A stretch of DNA of 64,000 bases from Gammaproteobacteria bacterium (GCA_022600955.1 JAHZJK010000013.1:62001-126000); one strand, 5' to 3'; counted from the first letter of the stretch, positions 44,163-54,654 are shown. Program-made: numbers and translations. The notes: generated by a model from the sequence alone, not told the origin.

Positions 44163-45842
44163 CTAATCCCAGCCCGCCCAACCCGGCCCGCGAACCACGC
44201 GACCAGGCGTTGCGCCAGTATGCTCGGCATCGCGCAACACTGCTTCGCCATTAACGAAAACATCCCGCACGCCGCTCGAATACTGGTGCGGCTCCTCAAA
44301 GGTCGAGTGATCGCTAACCGTTTCAGGGTCGAAGACAACGATATCCGCAAAGTATCCCGGCAACAGCGCACCGCGTTGACGGATACCGATGTTGCTTGCT
44401 GGCAGTGACGTCAAGCGTCGAATCGCCTCTCGCAGAGGTATGACCCCTTCATCGCGAGAATACTTGCCGAGCACGCGCGCAAAATTTCCGTACGCGCGCG
44501 GATGGGAATTGTAGTCGAGGAAAACGCCTTCCGTCGCCAGCGCACCAGCATCCGAGCCGAAACTGACCCAGGGCCTGGCAAGCTGCCGCTTGATATTCTC
44601 TTCAGACATCAGGAAATAGATCGTCTCCACGCGACTGCCATCTTCGATCACAAGATCGACAATTGTCTCGGCAGGGCTGGTACCTCTTTCCGCCGCGACC
44701 TGCGCAAGCGTCTTGCCAACGTAGGCGCGTAACTCAGGGTTGCGGAAACCTGCAAACAGCACACCTTCTGCACCCGCATGCAATGCGAGATTTTCCCAGT
44801 CAACGTCAACTGACTCCATTTCCAATACGACACGCTTACGAATACTGGCGTCCTGGAGACGTTCGATCCACGCTTCTGTGCCACCTTCTTGCACCCATAG
44901 CGGCATTGCAGCGTCCAGCCCGGTAGCACCGGCCGGATAGGTGTACATGTCTGCAGTTATTGCCAGCCCTTCACGCTGAGCGGACTCGACCAGCTCGAAT
45001 ACAGCATCCATCTTGCCCCAGTTCTGACGACCCGCAACCTTCAGGTGATAGATTTCGGCTGGAGCGCCAGTACGCCGTGAGATATCGATCAGCTCCTCGA
45101 CACTCTCCAGCAGACGGTCACCTTCGGAACGCATGTGAGAAATGTAACGTCCATCGTATTCCGCAGCAGCGCCCACCAGCGCGACCAGCTCGGCCGTGTC
45201 CGCATAGTTGCCTGGCGCATAAATCAGCGACGAGCCGACGCCAATCGCGCCCTCACGCATCGCCTGCCGTACCAGTTCCTGCATGCGCAACAGTTCATCC
45301 GCTGTCGCGCTGCGATCCTCTAGCCCAACTTCATGCATGCGCACGGTCGCAGCACCAACATAAGATGCAACATTTGGCGCGATACCGCGCGCCTGCAAAT
45401 ACTCGAGGTACTCGCCCAGCGTGGTCCACTCGATCTCATACGGGCCGTAATACTGTTGCTTCAGCATTGCCTCGCGCATATCGCTATTCACGGGACCCAT
45501 GGACCAGCCCTCGCCCATCACTTCCAGCGTCACGCCCTGGTAGACATCGCTCATCGCGCGACCGTCCTCAATCAGAGACTCCGTGGCCCAGGACAGCATG
45601 TTAATAAACCCGGGGGCAACCGCCATGCCCGCAGCGTCTATCTCTGTTTTGCCACGCCCGGCAACGCGATCGGCAAGCTCAACAATACGATCACCTTTGA
45701 CCGCAATGTCGACATTAGCGGGCGTGCCACCCAGGCCGTCGTAGACGGTACCGTTGCGAATGACCAGGTCAAACTCTGGCGTGGTCTGCTGACAGCCGAC
45801 CACGACGAGCAGCGCTGCAGTCGCAGCGAGTAAGCTTTTCAG
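44163..45842 (-). CDS. D-aminoacylase-like amidohydrolase lipoprotein, atypical start
   Basis: From the CTG at 45842 the frame gives MKSLLAATAALL then lipobox VVGC (Cys17), a good lipoprotein signal; the first canonical start, GTG 45803, begins inside it (MVGC) and would destroy it. The following 540 residues are N-acyl-D-amino-acid deacylase-like (LVIRNGTVYDGLGGTPANVD; RYISHMRSEGDRLLES; YHLKVAGRQNWG; FGSDAGALATEG). The usual HxH zinc motif after PGFI is replaced: APGFINMLSWATESLIE. It may have altered or single-metal chemistry. It abuts the convergent FHA gene and follows the small membrane gene closely. Confidence 0.75.
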   Translation of the reverse strand: MKSLLAATAALLVVVGCQQTTPEFDLVIRNGTVYDGLGGTPANVDIAVKGDRIVELADRVAGRGKTEIDAAGMAVAPGFINMLSWATESLIEDGRAMSDVYQGVTLEVMGEGWSMGPVNSDMREAMLKQQYYGPYEIEWTTLGEYLEYLQARGIAPNVASYVGAATVRMHEVGLEDRSATADELLRMQELVRQAMREGAIGVGSSLIYAPGNYADTAELVALVGAAAEYDGRYISHMRSEGDRLLESVEELIDISRRTGAPAEIYHLKVAGRQNWGKMDAVFELVESAQREGLAITADMYTYPAGATGLDAAMPLWVQEGGTEAWIERLQDASIRKRVVLEMESVDVDWENLALHAGAEGVLFAGFRNPELRAYVGKTLAQVAAERGTSPAETIVDLVIEDGSRVETIYFLMSEENIKRQLARPWVSFGSDAGALATEGVFLDYNSHPRAYGNFARVLGKYSRDEGVIPLREAIRRLTSLPASNIGIRQRGALLPGYFADIVVFDPETVSDHSTFEEPHQYSSGVRDVFVNGEAVLRDAEHTGATPGRVVRGPGWAGWD

Positions 45843-45853
45843 AATGCGGGAAA

Positions 45854-46072
45854 TCAGTAGTCTTGCCGCTGTCCGACACGGCGGTCGGTGACACGATAGT
45901 CACGGCGTTTCAAAAGCACCACGAGGCCGGCGACAAGGCAGAGCAAGCCAACGACAAAGGAGATGGTCGGCCAATACCAGTGGTTGACGTACATGGAGGC
46001 GCCGAGACACAGCGCTCCTACGATCAGGTAGAAGTAAGGCAGGCTTTCATAGATTGGTTTTGAGACCCACAT
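45854..46072 (-). CDS. Small two-helix membrane protein
   Basis: 72 residues with two hydrophobic helices (LPYFYLIVGALCLGASMYVN and PTISFVVGLLCLVAGLVVLL) and a basic, arginine-rich C-terminal tail. No family recognised. The stop lies 11 bases before the deacylase start, so the two are likely coupled, and it may assist or simply precede the lipoprotein. It starts at ATG 46072, eight bases or so from weak ribosome-site matches. Confidence 0.6.
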   Translation of the reverse strand: MWVSKPIYESLPYFYLIVGALCLGASMYVNHWYWPTISFVVGLLCLVAGLVVLLKRRDYRVTDRRVGQRQDY

Positions 46073-46155
46073 AATGCTCTGGTTATCTGCCCCGGGGTCG
46101 ATTCATTTTCCATAGCGGGGGCCGATTGTCCAGCGGATCTCTGGTGTTCAGGTCA

Positions 46156-46323
46156 TTATCTGCCGACACCGAACAGGCCAAGAAGCCTGGAAAGTATTGA
46201 TTCTGAAAGTCCATCGACTGAAAGATCCGGCTCTGAATCGCCCAAATCCCCCCGAAAACCCTGCACAAACTGCTGAGTTTTGGCGTCCATGTCTTGTTCT
46301 GTAATTGTGTTTTCGAATGCCAT
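46156..46323 (-). CDS. Very small protein behind a CRP-type site
   Basis: 55 residues (MAFENTITEQDMDAKTQQFV, then GDLGDSEPDLSVDGLSESIL, then a hydrophobic amphipathic end SRLLGLFGVGR). The ATG at 46323 has GGAGG eight bases upstream, one of the strongest ribosome sites in the window, which supports translation. No family known. A perfect CRP-like palindrome lies 55-70 bases upstream. The acidic middle and amphipathic end could be a peripheral membrane or toxin-like peptide, but that is speculation. Confidence 0.55.
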   Translation of the reverse strand: MAFENTITEQDMDAKTQQFVQGFRGDLGDSEPDLSVDGLSESILSRLLGLFGVGR

Positions 46324-46377
46324 TGCTATCTGCCTCCATGAGATAAACAGAAGGTACCGAAACACTATGTCGAATGA

Positions 46378-46393
46378 AGTGAGCTAGCTCACA
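46378..46393. promoter_or_regulatory. CRP-type binding site upstream of the small gene
   Basis: AGTGA-GCTAGC-TCACA differs from the CRP consensus TGTGA-N6-TCACA by one base, and its core GTGAGCTAGCTCAC is a 14-base perfect palindrome. A weak -10 (TACCTT on the minus strand, 46356-46351) lies 32 bases from its centre, the spacing of class II CRP promoters. Confidence 0.55.
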
Positions 46394-46434
46394 CTGCGCG
46401 CCGTAAATTGCCCGATTGGCAAGTTATGTAAAGG

Positions 46435-47880
46435 CTAGCCCGTGCCACCGACGGTAATTTCGTCGATCTTCAGCGTCGGCTGACCGACCCCAACGGGTAC
46501 AGACTGGCCTTCCTTGCCGCAGGTTCCAACACCGCTATCGAGCTCAAGATCGTTACCAACCATGGAGATCTTGTTGAGCGCTTCCGGACCGTCACCGATC
46601 AACATCGCGCCCTTCACTGGAGCCGTCACTTTGCCGTTCTCGATCAGGTACGCTTCGCTCGCCGAGAAAACGAATTTTCCGGATGTGATGTCGACCTGCC
46701 CGCCGCCAAAGTTGGGTGCATAGATTCCCTTGTCAATCGACGCGATTATCTCGTCAGGTTCGTGCGGCCCGGCCAGCATGTAAGTGTTGGTCATGCGCGG
46801 CATTGGCACATGCGCAAACGATTCCCGTCGCCCGTTGCCGGTCGACTCGACACCCATTAGCCGTGCATTGAGTTTGTCCTGCATGTAGCCCTTCAGAATG
46901 CCGTCTTCCACGAGGGTCGTATACTGGCCCGGTGTACCCTCGTCATCGACCGACAAAGAACCACGCCGATCAGGCAGGGTTCCATCGTCGACGATCGTGC
47001 AGAGTGGCGATGCGACCTTTTGCCCCATCTTGCTGCTGAACGCCGACGTCCCCTTGCGGTTGAAGTCGCCCTCCAGACCATGCCCGACCGCCTCATGCAG
47101 CAGAATGCCGGGCCAGCCTGCGCCCAGGACAATCGGCATAGTGCCTGCCGGTGCCGCGCGCGCGTCGAGTTGTACGATTGCCTGGCGCACGGCTTCCTCT
47201 GCAAACTGCATTGGAATATCTCCGTCCAGGAAGTATTCGAGTCCTGTACGGGCGCCGCCGCCGGCATAGCCTTGCTCACGTCGGCCGTTGTGCTCGAGAA
47301 TGACACTGACATTGAGTCGAATCAGCGGTCTGACGTCCGCAGCCATCGTGCCATCGGATGCGGCGACCAGCACCAGATCCTGACCGCTGGCGAGACTGAT
47401 AATGACCTGTTCAACGCGCTGGTCCATGTCGCGCGTCGCCGCATTCAATTCGGCCAGCATTGTGGTCTTCTGCTCGTCGTTGACGCCGATCGTAGGATCA
47501 TCCGCAGAATACAATGACGTCGCCGCGGTGCGTTTCCAGGCTTGTACCTGGCGTTCCTGCCCCTGGCGGGCTATTGCCCGAGCCGCACCCGCCGCCTGCT
47601 CAAGTGCCGGCAGCAACAGTTCGTCAGAGTAGGCAAAACCGGTTTTCTCGCCACTGACTGCGCGTACGCCGACACCCTGATCCAGGCTGAAACTACCTTC
47701 GCGAATGATGTCATCTTCAAGCGTCCAGCTTTCCTGGCGACTGACTTGAAAGTACAAGTCCGCATAGTCGACGCCACCTTGCATCATGCTGCCCAGAGTA
47801 TTGCCGAGATGATATTCGTCAAGGCCCGCAGGCTCGAGCATGCGCGACATCAGCGCATCAATGGAGTTTTCGTTTTTCAA
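46435..47880 (-). CDS. tldD: Metalloprotease subunit TldD
   Basis: 481 residues, start TTG 47880 or ATG 47850. The catalytic site is visible as [20 protein letters not shown] (HExxxH-type, His and Glu ligands), with [15 protein letters not shown] and [13 protein letters not shown]. TldD and PmbA form the TldD/E protease. Both are in this window, about 6 kb apart. It lies 17 bases downstream of the nitrilase gene, in the long leftward cluster. Confidence 0.96.
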   Translation of the reverse strand: MKNENSIDALMSRMLEPAGLDEYHLGNTLGSMMQGGVDYADLYFQVSRQESWTLEDDIIREGSFSLDQGVGVRAVSGEKTGFAYSDELLLPALEQAAGAARAIARQGQERQVQAWKRTAATSLYSADDPTIGVNDEQKTTMLAELNAATRDMDQRVEQVIISLASGQDLVLVAASDGTMAADVRPLIRLNVSVILEHNGRREQGYAGGGARTGLEYFLDGDIPMQFAEEAVRQAIVQLDARAAPAGTMPIVLGAGWPGILLHEAVGHGLEGDFNRKGTSAFSSKMGQKVASPLCTIVDDGTLPDRRGSLSVDDEGTPGQYTTLVEDGILKGYMQDKLNARLMGVESTGNGRRESFAHVPMPRMTNTYMLAGPHEPDEIIASIDKGIYAPNFGGGQVDITSGKFVFSASEAYLIENGKVTAPVKGAMLIGDGPEALNKISMVGNDLELDSGVGTCGKEGQSVPVGVGQPTLKIDEITVGGTG

Positions 47881-47897
47881 TAGTGCTGTCCGTGCTG

Positions 47898-48710
47898 TCA
47901 GAGGCGGCGGTTTGTCAGTGCCGGAAACTCACTGCGGAGCCTGGCCGGCAATTCAGGGTCGAGATCGGCGGCCACGATGCAGTTCTCGTCGGCGGCTTCC
48001 GCAAGGATTCTTCCCCAGGGATCCACGATCAGTGAATGCCCGTACGTTGAACGCTGATCCGGATGCACGCCATATTGCCCGGGTGCAATCACATAAGCCA
48101 GATTTTCGATCGCCCGCGCTCGCAACAGTGTGTGCCAATGTGCCTCGCCCGTGGTCTGTGTAAACGCCGCAGGTACCGTAAAAATCGTTGCTCCAGCATC
48201 CACCAGCTGCCGAAACAACTCTGGAAAGCGCAGGTCATAGCAAATGGTCAGGCCAATTCGGCCGAAGGGTGTATCGACGCTCGTCACGTCGTCGCCGGGA
48301 AACATCGAGCGTGATTCACGGTAAGACTCCTGGTTGTCGACGAGATCGACATCGAACAGGTGAATCTTGCGATACATTGCCTGCATGTGACCCTGATCGT
48401 CGTAGACGGGACACGCGCCATACACGCGCTCCGCGTCGATCTCAGGCGACACCAGCGGCATGCTGCCGGCGACAATCCACATGCCGTGGCGTTTTGAGGC
48501 CGCAGCAAGAAACGCCTGTACAGGGCCTTCTCCCGGCTCCTCAGCATATTTTGCCTTGTCACGGCCGCGCCTGGGCATCAGCGCGAAGTTTTCAGGTAGA
48601 ACAGCCAACGTACAACCGTCTGCCGCAGCCTCTGCCAGCAATCTGTCGGCAAGCTGCAGATTGACCGCCGGGTCGGCACCACTGTTCATTTGAATCGCTG
48701 CTACACGCAT
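47898..48710 (-). CDS. Nitrilase-superfamily amidase (Nit2/NitA-like)
   Basis: 270 residues. Catalytic triad of the carbon-nitrogen hydrolases: Glu in [10 protein letters not shown], Lys in [20 protein letters not shown] and Cys in [19 protein letters not shown]. Closest in feel to the deaminated-glutathione amidase (Nit1) group, a metabolite-repair enzyme. Genomic place between yhdP and tldD is common in gammaproteobacteria. Exact substrate not provable from sequence. Confidence 0.88.
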   Translation of the reverse strand: MRVAAIQMNSGADPAVNLQLADRLLAEAAADGCTLAVLPENFALMPRRGRDKAKYAEEPGEGPVQAFLAAASKRHGMWIVAGSMPLVSPEIDAERVYGACPVYDDQGHMQAMYRKIHLFDVDLVDNQESYRESRSMFPGDDVTSVDTPFGRIGLTICYDLRFPELFRQLVDAGATIFTVPAAFTQTTGEAHWHTLLRARAIENLAYVIAPGQYGVHPDQRSTYGHSLIVDPWGRILAEAADENCIVAADLDPELPARLRSEFPALTNRRL

Positions 48711-48737
48711 ATCCCGCCTTTGCTGTTACGCGGGCGC

Positions 48738-51700
48738 TTAATTGCCCGGCAGACATTCTGCCAATTCGCCACTTGCGACGAATGCTGCTGAATTCGAGCT
48801 GTCAACGACAGGTTCGTCCCATGAGCCGCTGATGCCGTAGTAAGCCTGACCGACTTCCTGAAGTGGCTTCTTGAATATCTGCGAGAAGATTAGCAGACCC
48901 GCTGCGACCTGGGGTCCCGCCACCACAGCGCCCACTATCGGCAGTGTATTGCCAACGTTCGCCGTTACAACGGCCGTCTGTGAATAGGTTCGATCGGCTA
49001 TATTTGCCTCACCGACAATACCGATATCGGCCGCCGGGCCCTCGAGCGACAAATCGCAGGTATAAGTCCGCCCGTTAACGATGCGAAAATTGCCAGCGAT
49101 TTTGTCAAAGCCGAACCCCTTGCTGAATACGTCGCGAAAATCCAGTGACAGGCGTCGCGGCAGCGCGACCACACTCATCAGACCAAAAACGCGACCGGCT
49201 CCAGGCTCGACTTCCTCCAGCTGACCATCGTCAAGACGCACCTGAACGTCGCCATTCAATACGTCAAAAAACTCTGCACGCGGACTACCCGACCAGTCCA
49301 GGTTGAACAACATGCTCATGCTGTCACTTGTAATACCAGGTTGGTAGTTCAGGCGTGCCATCGTGGTCTTGACGTCGGTACTGGTCATGGATGCCATAAC
49401 GAAGCTATGACTCCCAAGCGGGTCAGCATCGTCGGCAACCCATCTACCGGTTCCCACGATCTCAAAGGTAGCGTCCTTACTCTTGATCGTCGTCGCCTCA
49501 AGGCCGACTTCGTTTTTCTCAAGCACCAGCTCAACAGCGCCGAGGTAGCGATCGCCGAATGCGAATTCGTCGGCCGTCAGGCTGATTGGCGGCAATGAAC
49601 GCGGGTCAACAGTCCCGTCAGTGTCGTCGTCTTCGTCATTCCCTGGCAGACGCAGCCTTTGCATCTCCAAAACCATTTCGCGGTCTCCGCCAAAGTCGTA
49701 GGGCACGAACACGGAACCAACGACGTCTTCGCCGTCCAGCTGTACCAGCCAGTCAAGCGCGCTGCGATCGACACGGGCGCGGTGGTCCCGTAAATGCTGG
49801 CCCAGCAAGTACAGATCGTCGACCAGCACATCGATCGAGCGGATCCGTTCGGCGACGCCGACTTTTCTCTCACCGCTGCGAGACAGATTCAGCCACTCCT
49901 CAAGTCGCAGCGTTGGTGTGTTGCCACGCACATGAAGTCCGCGCGTATCGGCCTCCTGCATTGGACCATCCCCGAGTGTCACAACACCGCGGTCCAGATC
50001 CCAGAATTCTTCCGGACGATTGAAGGCCAGCTGCCAGGCAACGCGATTCTCTGCGGACCCGGAACTTTCGATGATCTCGCCGCCGGGCAGGAAGCGAATT
50101 TCGCTGGCAACCTGCAACTGGCTATTGGCTGTTTTGCCGAGCGGCGCCGGAAACTCCAGTGCAAGGCCGTCGAGTTCGCTATCGATCTGAATTGTCAGCG
50201 GCGACGCAACCTCGGCTTTTCCGTTCGGGAACCAGATGCGAGCCTGGTATGGAGCCGCACCATTGAGAAGCCCTTGCATCGGAATGCCAAGCCCATTGAC
50301 GACACCGTCCGCCGTCAGAGTGCTTTCGGCGTGCGCCACCACGCTGAACTGTGGATCCTCGGAACGCAACAAATCAATGCTGACGGCCTGCCCCAGAAAT
50401 TGTCCGCCCAACGACTCACTGGAGATTTCGTCGCGCCGAATGGTGACCTCACCAATCAAGTCAGTGATCGGCGCGTCAAACCCCGCAACGGCCAACTGAC
50501 CGCTGTTACTGCGAATCTTCGATTCGAATTCAAATTCGGTGGCGCGTTTTATCGGTACCAGCAGGTCCAGCGTGAAGGATGCGTCACCGCTGACACTAAC
50601 GCGGTCAAGCTGGCCACCGAACACCTTAGCTATCGGGCTGTTTTGCGCGTAGCTGTGAATCGCCTCCAGCGAGCTACTGGAAAATGACTCGATTTCCAGC
50701 ACCGGATCTCGCAAGTCCGGAATATCGACGCGCGCATCAACAACGGTGTTGCCGGCACTCGTCGATCGATTCTGCACCGTGTAGAGACGAGCGTTATCGA
50801 GTATGACTTCCATGTCAGCCTGTTCAGCGGCAGGCCAGTCTCGGTGGAACTTGAAGTTCATGTTACGGACCGATGCATTGATCAACAGACGGCCTTCACC
50901 ATTGTCGAAAGGAAACTTGTCGAGAGGACCGTTAAGTGTCGTCGAACCACGTGGTATGGAGCCACTGACCAGCGCCATCTGAAACCAGTCATACAACTTG
51001 GGTTTTACAACTTTCAATGGAATCAGTCGTTTTGCGCCCGCGAGGTCGGAGATACTCCATGTACTGGACAGGTCGATTTCGGGCGCGCCACCGTCGCCAT
51101 TGAGCACGATCTGAACATTGCTCTCGCTGTCAAACACCGAACTGTCTATGCGAATACTGTCCGACAAAATTGTTGTGCGGTTGTTGCTTGTTCGCCAAAT
51201 GATCAGCCCGTCCGCAGATTGAACCTGCACATCCTCCGCCAGATAGTCAGGTGCTGTTACGACCAGATCGCGTGAATCAATCTCAATGCTGCCACCGGCA
51301 CTGTCGGCACGCAGGCGACCGGAAAAGCCGCGCACACCTGGCCGGTTGGTCCCGCCCGCGACGCCAATCGCATCCAGTTCCGCTGATATGTTGAACTGCG
51401 GCTGCTCTCGCGTTAGACCGGACAAAGTCGCTACAAGGTTATGCACCACGCCGTCCGGAGCGTACTCGTCGATTTGTTGCCGGCGCTCCTCGGGCAGCCA
51501 TGGATCGAGCATCTGCAAGTCAGTGAGGTTCAGATAGGTAGCGCTCGCGTCGATCAGTTCGATCGAGCCATCGGGGTCAACCCCTGCCTCGAGGCGCAGA
51601 TTGGTTTTCGGCCACGAGCGACCGCCAGTCGCAAACACAAAATCGTTTGCGGCAATAAGCCAGCTGTCCGACGACGACGCCAGTTCCAGATGACCTTCAA

Positions 51701-52562
51701 CATCGAAGCGCGCCTGGCCGTCCAGTGCAACGTCAGTAAGTTCCAATTCGGCACTTACACCGGACATGCCGCTGCCACCAATTGACAATGCAAGTTCCAG
51801 ATCGCCGCTACCGGACGAAATTCTCGGGTAGTTCGGCAACAGGGCCGACCAGCCAGACAGGTTGACCTCGTCCGTTTCAACTATCACGTTCCAGTTGCGC
51901 TCATCGGCCGGTAGTGAAAGGACTTGAGTTGCCGACAATGAAACCTGACCGCCAAGATCATCCGGCAATCGAATGTCGGCGTCGGCGGCAATTCGATTCT
52001 GATCCGCGCTGATGCGCACGCGTGGAATCTGGAAAAACCGCGGTCGTTCATCGCCAGGCTGCATGAAGCGAAGCTCAAGGTTTTCGCCGATTACGTCTAT
52101 GCTGACGCTGTCACGCGCTCCTGCGGTATGAAAATTCAGCAGTTCGTCTGCCGGGCTGCCCTGGATGCGCAGACTGCCATCTTCCATTTGGCGAATATCA
52201 AAACTGGACTCGCTAATGACGACGCGGTCAACGACCAGCGTCCGGTCATACAAAAAGCGCGCAAGCCCGATACCGATCCGAACCTGTTGCGCCGCAACCG
52301 CCCGGACACCATTGCTTGGTCGAATGAGTTCGGCGTCATAGAATTCGAGTTCGGGACCGCTTAATCCCCAACGCGCATCCATTCCGGAAAACTCCACCTG
52401 CATGCCGATCGCGGTGCTCGCCCAGCCTTTGATCTCTTCCTGGTACTCGGGCAGACGCGGCAAAAACAGTCGAAACAAACCGACCGCGATCGCGAGCATG
52501 ATCACGATACCTGCGGCGAGGTACGCGAAGAATTTGATCATGCGGCGAATAAACATTTTCAT
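48738..52562 (-). CDS. yhdP: YhdP-family AsmA-like envelope protein
   Basis: 1274 residues, matching E. coli YhdP (about 1266). One N-terminal transmembrane helix (FAYLAAGIVIMLAIAVGLFR), then a very long beta-rich domain of AsmA/VPS13-like repeats, with a C-terminal segment PIVGAVVAGPQVAAGLLIFS and a final ISGSWDEPVV typical of the family. YhdP, with TamB and YdbH, is implicated in phospholipid transport across the periplasm to the outer membrane. Between nit and rng as in relatives. Confidence 0.92.
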   Translation of the reverse strand: MKMFIRRMIKFFAYLAAGIVIMLAIAVGLFRLFLPRLPEYQEEIKGWASTAIGMQVEFSGMDARWGLSGPELEFYDAELIRPSNGVRAVAAQQVRIGIGLARFLYDRTLVVDRVVISESSFDIRQMEDGSLRIQGSPADELLNFHTAGARDSVSIDVIGENLELRFMQPGDERPRFFQIPRVRISADQNRIAADADIRLPDDLGGQVSLSATQVLSLPADERNWNVIVETDEVNLSGWSALLPNYPRISSGSGDLELALSIGGSGMSGVSAELELTDVALDGQARFDVEGHLELASSSDSWLIAANDFVFATGGRSWPKTNLRLEAGVDPDGSIELIDASATYLNLTDLQMLDPWLPEERRQQIDEYAPDGVVHNLVATLSGLTREQPQFNISAELDAIGVAGGTNRPGVRGFSGRLRADSAGGSIEIDSRDLVVTAPDYLAEDVQVQSADGLIIWRTSNNRTTILSDSIRIDSSVFDSESNVQIVLNGDGGAPEIDLSSTWSISDLAGAKRLIPLKVVKPKLYDWFQMALVSGSIPRGSTTLNGPLDKFPFDNGEGRLLINASVRNMNFKFHRDWPAAEQADMEVILDNARLYTVQNRSTSAGNTVVDARVDIPDLRDPVLEIESFSSSSLEAIHSYAQNSPIAKVFGGQLDRVSVSGDASFTLDLLVPIKRATEFEFESKIRSNSGQLAVAGFDAPITDLIGEVTIRRDEISSESLGGQFLGQAVSIDLLRSEDPQFSVVAHAESTLTADGVVNGLGIPMQGLLNGAAPYQARIWFPNGKAEVASPLTIQIDSELDGLALEFPAPLGKTANSQLQVASEIRFLPGGEIIESSGSAENRVAWQLAFNRPEEFWDLDRGVVTLGDGPMQEADTRGLHVRGNTPTLRLEEWLNLSRSGERKVGVAERIRSIDVLVDDLYLLGQHLRDHRARVDRSALDWLVQLDGEDVVGSVFVPYDFGGDREMVLEMQRLRLPGNDEDDDTDGTVDPRSLPPISLTADEFAFGDRYLGAVELVLEKNEVGLEATTIKSKDATFEIVGTGRWVADDADPLGSHSFVMASMTSTDVKTTMARLNYQPGITSDSMSMLFNLDWSGSPRAEFFDVLNGDVQVRLDDGQLEEVEPGAGRVFGLMSVVALPRRLSLDFRDVFSKGFGFDKIAGNFRIVNGRTYTCDLSLEGPAADIGIVGEANIADRTYSQTAVVTANVGNTLPIVGAVVAGPQVAAGLLIFSQIFKKPLQEVGQAYYGISGSWDEPVVDSSNSAAFVASGELAECLPGN

Positions 52563-52584
52563 AGGTTTAGGCAGGCCCTGCGCT

Positions 52585-54063
52585 TCACATCAAAATGACG
52601 TCAAACTGATCCTGCAGATAGAGTGACTCTGTCTGCAGCTTGAGCGATTTGCCGGTCTGTTCTGCGAGCTCGGCCAGGCTCCCGGCCTGTTCATCGAGCA
52701 GCAGATCAATAACGTCCTGATGCGCAAGCACCATAGCCTCTTCAAAATCGAATTGTCGCGACTGACGAATGATCTCGCGGAAAATCTCGAAGCAAACGGT
52801 CTCAGCCGTCATTACAAACCCTCGCCCGTTGCAGCCAGGACAATCTTCTCCGAGAACGTGCTGCAAGCTCTCTCTGGTTCGCTTTCGAGTCATCTCAACA
52901 AGGCCCAGCGGCGAAACGGGCGTTATCTGGTGGCGCGCGTGATCTCTGGAAAGCGACTGTTCCAGAACCTGCAACACGTTTTCGCGATGATCGATCTCAT
53001 CCATATCGATGAAATCGATGATGATAATGCCACCGAGATTACGCAGCCTGAGCTGCCGTGCGATCGCCACGGCCGCTTCCAGATTGGTCCTGTAGATTGT
53101 CTCCTCGAGGTTTCTGTGGCCGACATACCCGCCCGTGTTTACGTCAACAGTTGTCATCGCCTCTGTTTGATCGAAAATAAGGTATCCACCTGATTTTAAA
53201 GGAATATTTCTGTCCAGAGACTTGCGAATTTCATCTTCGATTCCGTGCAGATCGAAAATCGGCCGGCGCCGGCTGTAGAGCTCCAGCATGGGCTCGGCAT
53301 CAGGTATGAAAGTCTTTGCAAACTCCTGCATGGCCTCAAATACGTCCTCGGAATCGACCAGAATGCGCTCAACATCAGCACTCACGAGATCCCGCAGCGA
53401 TCGTAACGGCAGCGACAAGTCCTCGTGCACCATCTTTTTTACGCTACTTCCCCTGCACCGCTGCTGAACGACCTCCCACAGCTTGAGCGTGTATTTAAGG
53501 TCTGCTGCAATCGCTTCTGCACTCGCGCCTTCGGCCATCGTTCGCACGATTGCGCCAGAGCTAAGACCCTGTTCTTCCAGCAGGTTTTCAACTATTGAAC
53601 GTAGTCGATCGCGCTCCTCGTCTTCTTCAATTCGAGCGGAAACACCGACTGTATTGCTGCGCGGTAACAACACGAGGTAGCGCGATGGCAGGGTAATGTA
53701 GGTCGTCAGTCGCGCACCCTTGTTACCGAGCGGGTCTTTGACGACCTGCACCATGACCTCGTCACCGTCGCGCAACAATTCGCGGATATTCGGAACTTCG
53801 TCGCTGTTTTCGGCGTGTGCAGGGCTCGCTATATCAGATGCATGCAGAAACGCTGTTCGATCAAGCCCGATATCGATAAAGGCCGCCTGCATGCCCGGCA
53901 ATACGCGAGAAACGCGGCCCTTGTATATGTTGCTGATGATGCCGCGACGCTCAACACGCTCGATAAAGACTTCCTGCAACACGCCATTTTCAAGCAATGC
54001 GGCTCGCACCTCGCTTGGGGTCACATTGACCAGTATTTCTTCTTTTGGCGATTCGTCAGTCAT
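52585..54063 (-). CDS. rng: Ribonuclease G
   Basis: 492 residues. N-terminal S1-like domain (RGIISNIYKGRVSRVLPGMQ, AAFIDIGLDRTAFLHASDI), 5'-sensor and DNase I-like catalytic region (GGIIIIDFIDMDEIDHRENV, with the two Mg-binding Asp), and CPGCNGRGFV, the zinc-link motif. It processes 16S rRNA 5' ends and some mRNAs. It overlaps maf by four bases. Unlike E. coli it is not next to mreBCD here. Confidence 0.95.
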   Translation of the reverse strand: MTDESPKEEILVNVTPSEVRAALLENGVLQEVFIERVERRGIISNIYKGRVSRVLPGMQAAFIDIGLDRTAFLHASDIASPAHAENSDEVPNIRELLRDGDEVMVQVVKDPLGNKGARLTTYITLPSRYLVLLPRSNTVGVSARIEEDEERDRLRSIVENLLEEQGLSSGAIVRTMAEGASAEAIAADLKYTLKLWEVVQQRCRGSSVKKMVHEDLSLPLRSLRDLVSADVERILVDSEDVFEAMQEFAKTFIPDAEPMLELYSRRRPIFDLHGIEDEIRKSLDRNIPLKSGGYLIFDQTEAMTTVDVNTGGYVGHRNLEETIYRTNLEAAVAIARQLRLRNLGGIIIIDFIDMDEIDHRENVLQVLEQSLSRDHARHQITPVSPLGLVEMTRKRTRESLQHVLGEDCPGCNGRGFVMTAETVCFEIFREIIRQSRQFDFEEAMVLAHQDVIDLLLDEQAGSLAELAEQTGKSLKLQTESLYLQDQFDVILM

Positions 54064-54647
54064 TTCGGCTTCACAAGTACATCGACACCCAGGGCACGCA
54101 GCAGTTCGACAGTTTCGAAAACCGGCAGCCCAACAACTCCGCTATAACTGCCGCTAATGCCTGCGACGAACATGCCACCGAGCCCCTGTATGCCATAGGA
54201 CCCCGCCTTGTCGCTCGGCTCTCCACTCTGCCAGTATCGATGCGCCTCGTCCCGACCAATTTCGCGAAACTGCACATCCGTCGCTGTAACGATCGATTGC
54301 GATTCGGCGTTGCTCCTGACAGCCACACCGGTCATTACTGTGTGCGTGCGACCCGACAGCTGCAGCAGCATTTCAACCGACTCCTGCTCGTTGCGCGGTT
54401 TGCCAAGCACCAGATCGCCCAGTACCACCGCGGTATCGGCACCAATTACGATATCCGAGTCCGCTACATCCGCGGCAGCCGCCTTGGCGCGAGCGAGTCG
54501 CTGCACCATGTCGTCCGGTGCCTCGTTGTGCCTCGGCGTTTCATCAACATCAACGCGATGAATGTCGAATTCGAGCCCCAGGCTTGCAAGAATCTCTCGA
54601 CGCCGCGGTGATGTTGAAGCGAGTATTATTGTGTGCGCAGACTGCAT
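54060..54647 (-). CDS. maf: Maf-family nucleotide pyrophosphatase
   Basis: 195 residues from ATG 54647 (QSAHTIILASTSPRRREILA), after the rlmH stop; the earlier frame from 54698 is inside rlmH. ASTSPRRREILASLG, ADTAVVLGDLVLGKP and DKAGSYGIQGLGGMFV are the Maf/YhdE (dTTP/UTP pyrophosphatase) signatures. Coupled to rng by a four-base overlap. Confidence 0.93.
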   Translation of the reverse strand: MQSAHTIILASTSPRRREILASLGLEFDIHRVDVDETPRHNEAPDDMVQRLARAKAAAADVADSDIVIGADTAVVLGDLVLGKPRNEQESVEMLLQLSGRTHTVMTGVAVRSNAESQSIVTATDVQFREIGRDEAHRYWQSGEPSDKAGSYGIQGLGGMFVAGISGSYSGVVGLPVFETVELLRALGVDVLVKPK

Positions 54648-54654
54648 GTTTGAC

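Noticed and set aside
49794..50687. 297-residue frame antisense to yhdP
   Set aside because: Shadow of a long real gene.
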